DNA from: Verrucomicrobiota bacterium
GTDB taxonomy: Bacteria; Verrucomicrobiota; Verrucomicrobiia; Chthoniobacterales; UBA10450
Assembly (NCBI GenBank): GCA_003219395.1
Contig: QHOR01000014.1
Location: forward strand, 1-8,435
Direction of reading: 5' to 3'
Length of the DNA: 8,435 bases
Part shown: positions 5,831-8,435 of the stretch, piece by piece
How positions within the stretch are numbered: position 1 is the stretch's first letter
How the letters are laid out: each line of letters starts with the position of its first letter
Made by a program: the position numbers and the translations under genes
Notes under the pieces: model-generated
What the model was told of the DNA's origin: nothing
What the model saw: only the letters and a program-made list of their open reading frames with translations
Databases searched by the model: none

Positions 5831-6333
5831 TGATTGACCGTCCCGTCCTTTCCCTGATGTTCGCAGCCGCAATTGGCAGTGGCCTGATAGCGGGAGTCTT
5901 CTTCGCTTTCTCCTCGTTCGTGATGCCAGCTCTTCGTCGTCTTCCTGCGGCACAGGGCGTGGCGGCCATGCAGTCGATCAACATTATGGTGCTGAATCCG
6001 ATGTTCCTTGGCGTTTTTCTCGGCACGGCTATCGGGTGCCTGCTCCTGGTTGTTATTGCGCTGTTAAACTGGCACAAGCCTGGCGCGACGTGCCTGGGTG
6101 CCGGCGGCGCAATTTATCTCCTGGGCACATTTGCGGTGACGGCCCTATTTAACGTGCCGCGAAACGATGCGCTGGCGGCGCTCGATCCCGCGAACGCAGA
6201 GTCTGTGCGGTTATGGGCTGAATATGTTGCCGGTTGGACACTTTGGAACCACGTCCGAACCATAGCCGCCATTGCGGCCACCATTCTGCTCATGATCGCG
6301 ATCTGGACCTCGTCCGCGCGCGGGACGATCTGA
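5830..6333 (+). CDS. DUF1772 (anthrone oxygenase-like) membrane protein
   Basis: A protein of 167 residues with four predicted membrane segments: about residues 9-30 (AAAIGSGLIAGVFFAFSSF), 54-80 (MFLGVFLGTAIGCLLLVVIA), 88-110 (GAIYLLGTFAVTALF) and 142-162 (TIAAIAATILLMIAIW). Hallmarks of DUF1772 (PF08592) are present: MPALRRLP after the first segment, NVPRNDALAAL after the third, and WTLWNHVRT before the fourth. A few eukaryotic and actinobacterial homologs take part in polyketide (anthrone) oxidation, but most bacterial ones are uncharacterised inner-membrane proteins. The start ATG 5830 was chosen because it overlaps the repaired stop of the preceding DUF3108-like gene (TGATG) and precedes the first membrane segment directly; the frame is open further upstream. 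Six bases separate it from the GNAT gene. Confidence 0.9.
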   Translation: MIDRPVLSLMFAAAIGSGLIAGVFFAFSSFVMPALRRLPAAQGVAAMQSINIMVLNPMFLGVFLGTAIGCLLLVVIALLNWHKPGATCLGAGGAIYLLGTFAVTALFNVPRNDALAALDPANAESVRLWAEYVAGWTLWNHVRTIAAIAATILLMIAIWTSSARGTI

Positions 6334-6339
6334 ATTCAA

Positions 6340-6756
6340 GTGACGGATAAAGTGAGCGCGCAAATCACTTATAGATTCGACGCCATTCCAACGGCAGAAC
6401 AGGTCATTGAACTTTACAACGATGCAGGGCTTCCGCGACCGACTCACGATACTCAAAGAATCAGAGTGATGTACGAGAATTCAGATCTAATTGTGACCGC
6501 ATGGGACGAACACAAACTCGTGGGCGTCGCTCGCACGATCACGGATTGGGTCTGGTGCAGTTATCTTGCTGATCTCGCCGTCAGTCCCGCGTATAAGAGA
6601 TCAGGAATTGGCAGAAAGCTTATCGCGCTTACGAGCGAAAAAGTTGGGGAGCAATCGATGACTCTGCTGCTTTCGGTTCCTACGGCCATGGATTACTATC
6701 CGAAAGTAGGTTTCACGAAAGAAGACAGAGCATTTATCATACATCGGACAAAATGA
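6340..6756 (+). CDS. GNAT-family N-acetyltransferase
   Basis: A 138-residue protein of the GNAT fold (Acetyltransf_1/_10 type). The N-terminus (YRFDAIPTAEQVIELYNDAG, residues 11-30) is the first strand and helix. The strand LVGVARTITD (60-69) leads into motif A, LADLAVSPAYKRSGIGRKLI (78-95), which carries the acetyl-CoA pyrophosphate loop R/K-x-x-G-x-G as KRSGIG. The late YPKVGF (120-125) is typical of the C-terminal acceptor-side segment. The start is GTG 6340, or possibly GTG 6352; there is no ATG and no clear Shine-Dalgarno, consistent with reinitiation from the upstream gene 6 bases away. The acceptor substrate cannot be inferred. It is the last gene of the compact run. Confidence 0.9.
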   Translation: MTDKVSAQITYRFDAIPTAEQVIELYNDAGLPRPTHDTQRIRVMYENSDLIVTAWDEHKLVGVARTITDWVWCSYLADLAVSPAYKRSGIGRKLIALTSEKVGEQSMTLLLSVPTAMDYYPKVGFTKEDRAFIIHRTK

Positions 6757-6961
6757 CGTCGCCCAATGTCTGCGTCCATTCGCGGTATTCGCTGGCTGAT
6801 CGAATCGTCAAGGTTATTTTGCCGTTTCTTAGCTCGTGTAAATAAGCGATCGGTGTGACAAGTAGATTACTCGCTACTGGGGCCTCAATTTTGCGAACGG
6901 CAAAAGCGATACCCTGAGTCAACCACGACCGCCGAAGTCGAGAAGGGGACGCGGCGCGCAA
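6737..6961 (-). pseudogene. Possible minus-strand remnant of an NTF2/SnoaL-like gene
   Basis: The gap after the GNAT gene is open on the minus strand for about 74 codons. The later part (YLHELRNGKITLTIRSASEY) resembles the strand-turn-strand L-R-x-G-K-I motif near the end of SnoaL/NTF2-like proteins, and the frame ends at 6737, overlapping the GNAT 3' end by 20 bases. The N-terminal part looks random and there is no convincing start or ribosome site. If real, it is only the final third of such a domain, in convergent orientation. Chance is a serious alternative, because the match rests on one short motif. Confidence 0.25.
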
Positions 6962-7045
6962 AAGTGGTCTTGCGACATCGCACTAACTGGTCCTTGCGAC
7001 ACCTAAACGTGCTTCCCAATTTCACACGGTCACTTCTTAGTAACC
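6757..7045. other. 289-base gap before the DUF1579 gene
   Basis: No plus-strand gene is supported here; a plus-strand frame running from 6964 into the DUF1579 gene has an Arg- and His-rich shadow translation. The gap contains the weak minus-strand remnant and a short imperfect tandem repeat of about 15 bases (TGGTCTTGCGACATC at 6965, TGGTCCTTGCGACACC at 6988). It separates the compact run from the right-hand genes, so the DUF1579 gene probably has its own promoter, which I cannot pinpoint. Confidence 0.4.
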
Positions 7046-7657
7046 ATGAAGACGAAGAGGATTCTTACCCGTGTCACATTGCTCGTAACGACCGCCATCT
7101 TCGGGACCGGCATATTGGCTGCAACAATCGCTTCGATTGCTTCCGCGCACGCGGACGAGCACACACCCAAACCGGCACAGGCTGGAATCAATTTGACCGG
7201 CTCGCACGGTTTCGATTTTCTCGTAGGCGATTGGCGTGTCCACCATCGCCGCATCAGCGCCGTCAGCAAGAAATGGGTGGAGTTCGACGGCACCTGCAGC
7301 CTCCGCCTGCTCATGAATGGTTCGGCGAATATCGAGGAGCATGCGCTGGACTCACCGGACGGCGCCTATCGAGCGATCGGGCTGCGCTCGTTCGATCAGA
7401 AAACTGGCAAGTGGTCGATCTGGTGGCTCGACAGCCGATATCTCGCCCGTCCGCTCGATCCGCCGGCGCAAGGCAGCTTCGAGAACGGCGTCGGCCGCTT
7501 CTACGCCGAGTATGAGCAAGGTGGCAAGAAGATGATTGGGCGGCTGCAATGGTCGGACATTACCGCGACATCAGCCCATTGGGAGCAGGCAAGCAGCGCC
7601 GATGGCGGCAAGACGTGGGAGACGAACTGGATCATGGAATTGCAGCGGGTGTCGTAA
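7046..7657 (+). CDS. Exported DUF1579-like protein
   Basis: A complete 203-residue protein. The N-terminus is a long signal peptide: basic MKTKRILTR, a hydrophobic stretch (about residues 10-32), and ASAHADE giving a likely cleavage near residue 36. The mature part opens with HGFDFLVGDWRVHHRR (54-69), the signature of DUF1579-type lipocalin-like barrels. It continues with WVEFDGTCSLRLLMNGSANI (77-96), then GAYRAIGLRSFDQKTGKWSI and WWLDSRY, and ends in a strand TNWIMELQRVS. Family members are mostly periplasmic or secreted, of unknown function. The ATG at 7046 has no Shine-Dalgarno sequence, but it is the only start that yields the signal peptide. It follows a 289-base gap and is 74 bases from the next ORF. 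Confidence 0.88.
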   Translation: MKTKRILTRVTLLVTTAIFGTGILAATIASIASAHADEHTPKPAQAGINLTGSHGFDFLVGDWRVHHRRISAVSKKWVEFDGTCSLRLLMNGSANIEEHALDSPDGAYRAIGLRSFDQKTGKWSIWWLDSRYLARPLDPPAQGSFENGVGRFYAEYEQGGKKMIGRLQWSDITATSAHWEQASSADGGKTWETNWIMELQRVS

Positions 7658-7731
7658 ATTTGGATCACCAGCATGAAACTCACGATGGATAACTTCAGCA
7701 TTTCGCGTCAGGCCGACGCAAATCCAAGGTG

Positions 7732-7974
7732 ATGACTTCTCGCGAATTGTTAGCCGGTCTCCCCTTGACCGCCGCTGTTCTTCGGGCTGCCATTCATATA
7801 ATCTCAGGCGAAGATTTCCGTTCGCTTCGCGAAAAAATGCAAAAGGTTGAGGACTCGAAAAAATCGCCATCGGCGCAAACGCGCGTGGAACTGAGGCAAT
7901 ACAGTCTTGATCCCGGAATACGAGATACTCTGATCGAGCTATTCGCTCGTGACATGGAGTCCCCGTTGTCATGA
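7732..7974 (+). CDS. Short ORF with only the start of a NIPSNAP domain (probably truncated)
   Basis: An ORF of 80 residues. Its last 28 residues (VELRQYSLDPGIRDTLIELF and ARDMESP) match the first strand and helix of the NIPSNAP domain (PF07978), which is normally about 100 residues and begins near the N-terminus. Here the domain is preceded by some 50 unrelated-looking residues (LAGLPLTAAVLRAAIHII, then a charged GEDFRSLREKMQKVEDSKK) and stops after its first helix. The remaining two thirds are not found in any frame downstream, where the membrane-protein gene starts at once, overlapping by ATGA (7971-7974). So it looks like a deletion remnant. ATG 7732 (or GTG 7729) overlaps the AAGGTG that would otherwise be a ribosome site, so the start is uncertain; GTG 7885 would give just the NIPSNAP part. 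Confidence 0.5.
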   Translation: MTSRELLAGLPLTAAVLRAAIHIISGEDFRSLREKMQKVEDSKKSPSAQTRVELRQYSLDPGIRDTLIELFARDMESPLS

Positions 7975-8435
7975 AAAGTCTCAAACCCATCCTATACGCG
8001 GGCGCGCTTGTTGGCGTACTCGACATCACCGCGGCCTGCGTCAACGCGCGCCTTCTGACGGGCATCCCGCCAGGGCACGTGCTGCAAAGCGTGGCTGGTG
8101 GTTTGCTGGGACGTGCCTCTTATAATGGCGGATTCGCAACGGCTGCTCTCGGACTGGCGATGCACTTTATCATGGCGCTCACGGTCGCGGCGATCTTCTA
8201 CGCGCTAACTCGGCGATTTTCCTTACCGAAGAAACTTACCGGAGTCGTGGCTGTGGGAATGCTTTACGGAGCAGCGGTTTTTGCGGTCAATAACTTCGCT
8301 ACTGCGCCCTTCCTGTCATGGGTTCGCAGTCTCTATCTCCACACGCCGGTGTTATTCAAGCCCCCGATGGGCTGGTCGCAATTACTCATTCACCTGTTTT
8401 GCGTAGGCCTGCCAATTGCGCTGGTAATGGGCCAA
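7971..8435 (+). CDS. Multi-pass membrane protein, runs off the right edge (3' end missing)
   Basis: An uninterrupted frame of 155 codons from ATG 7971 to the window end without a stop. Four hydrophobic segments are visible: about residues 5-24 (KPILYAGALVGVLDITAACV), 53-78 (ATAALGLAMHFIMALTVAAI), 90-108 (GVVAVGMLYGAAVFAVNN) and 138-153 (LIHLFCVGLPIALVMG). Between the first two is a loop with a Gly-rich LQSVAGGLLGRASYNGG stretch. This pattern (GxLDxxxA in helix 1, a GLLG-x-x-x-x-x-GG loop, then a helix with an internal His) recurs in a group of uncharacterised bacterial inner-membrane proteins, to which I cannot attach a name with certainty. The protein is probably nearly complete. Its start overlaps the stop of the NIPSNAP fragment, suggesting translational coupling. 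Confidence 0.75.
   Translation, partial: MKSLKPILYAGALVGVLDITAACVNARLLTGIPPGHVLQSVAGGLLGRASYNGGFATAALGLAMHFIMALTVAAIFYALTRRFSLPKKLTGVVAVGMLYGAAVFAVNNFATAPFLSWVRSLYLHTPVLFKPPMGWSQLLIHLFCVGLPIALVMGQ

Noticed and set aside
6965..7003. Short tandem repeat as part of a CRISPR or regulatory array
   Set aside because: Only two imperfect copies of about 15 bases with an 8-base spacer; no further units.
2283..7045. Integron gene-cassette array
   Set aside because: The many small same-strand genes look cassette-like, but no attC pair of RYYYAAC/GTTRRRY core sites was found between them, several genes overlap, and there is no integrase or attI in the window.
6964..7515. 183-residue plus-strand protein
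   Set aside because: It is an Arg- and His-rich shadow of the DUF1579 gene, which has a signal peptide and a family signature in the overlapping frame.

Overview
The window is about 8.4 kb of bacterial chromosome with moderate to fairly high GC. It carries small single-domain genes, all of the convincing ones on the plus strand. The families (VOC/PhnB-like, AHSA1-type SRPBCC, RibD-C reductase, NTF2-like, DUF3108-like, DUF1772, GNAT, DUF1579, NIPSNAP, PD40 propeller) are the mix common in soil Verrucomicrobiota (Chthoniobacterales-like) or Acidobacteriota. That placement is an inference from gene content and style. There is no rRNA, tRNA or other taxonomic marker, and no integrase, transposase, CRISPR array or phage gene.

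Left part (1-1704): the 3' end of an RBBP9/YdeN-type serine hydrolase, an exported five-motif PD40 beta-propeller protein, then the decayed C-terminal end of an alpha/beta hydrolase. Middle part (1705-3574): two tandem paralogous VOC/PhnB-like genes. The first is broken by two single-base losses and the second is intact. Between them lie a possible frameshifted small exported protein of unknown family and a nested inverted repeat. A gap of about 280 bases without a convincing gene follows.

Core (3575-6756): a tightly packed run that reads as one operon: SRPBCC, RibD-C/DHFR-like reductase, NTF2-like protein, exported DUF3108-like protein, DUF1772 membrane protein, GNAT acetyltransferase. Gaps are 12 bases or less, and two junctions overlap (ATGA and TGATG). 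The DUF3108-like gene is frameshifted near its 3' end, but its original stop still overlaps the next start.

Right part (6757-8435): a gap with a weak minus-strand remnant, an exported DUF1579 protein, a short ORF holding only the start of a NIPSNAP domain, and, overlapping it by ATGA, a multi-pass membrane protein that runs off the right edge.

The most notable feature is the number of broken reading frames: three clear and one probable within about 4.4 kb, several beside short homopolymers. Either this is a region of active decay or the assembly has uncorrected indels, and the sequence alone cannot decide. I found no convincing new defence, mobile or RNA system. Operon partners suggest small-molecule or stress-related housekeeping roles, but no pathway can be named.
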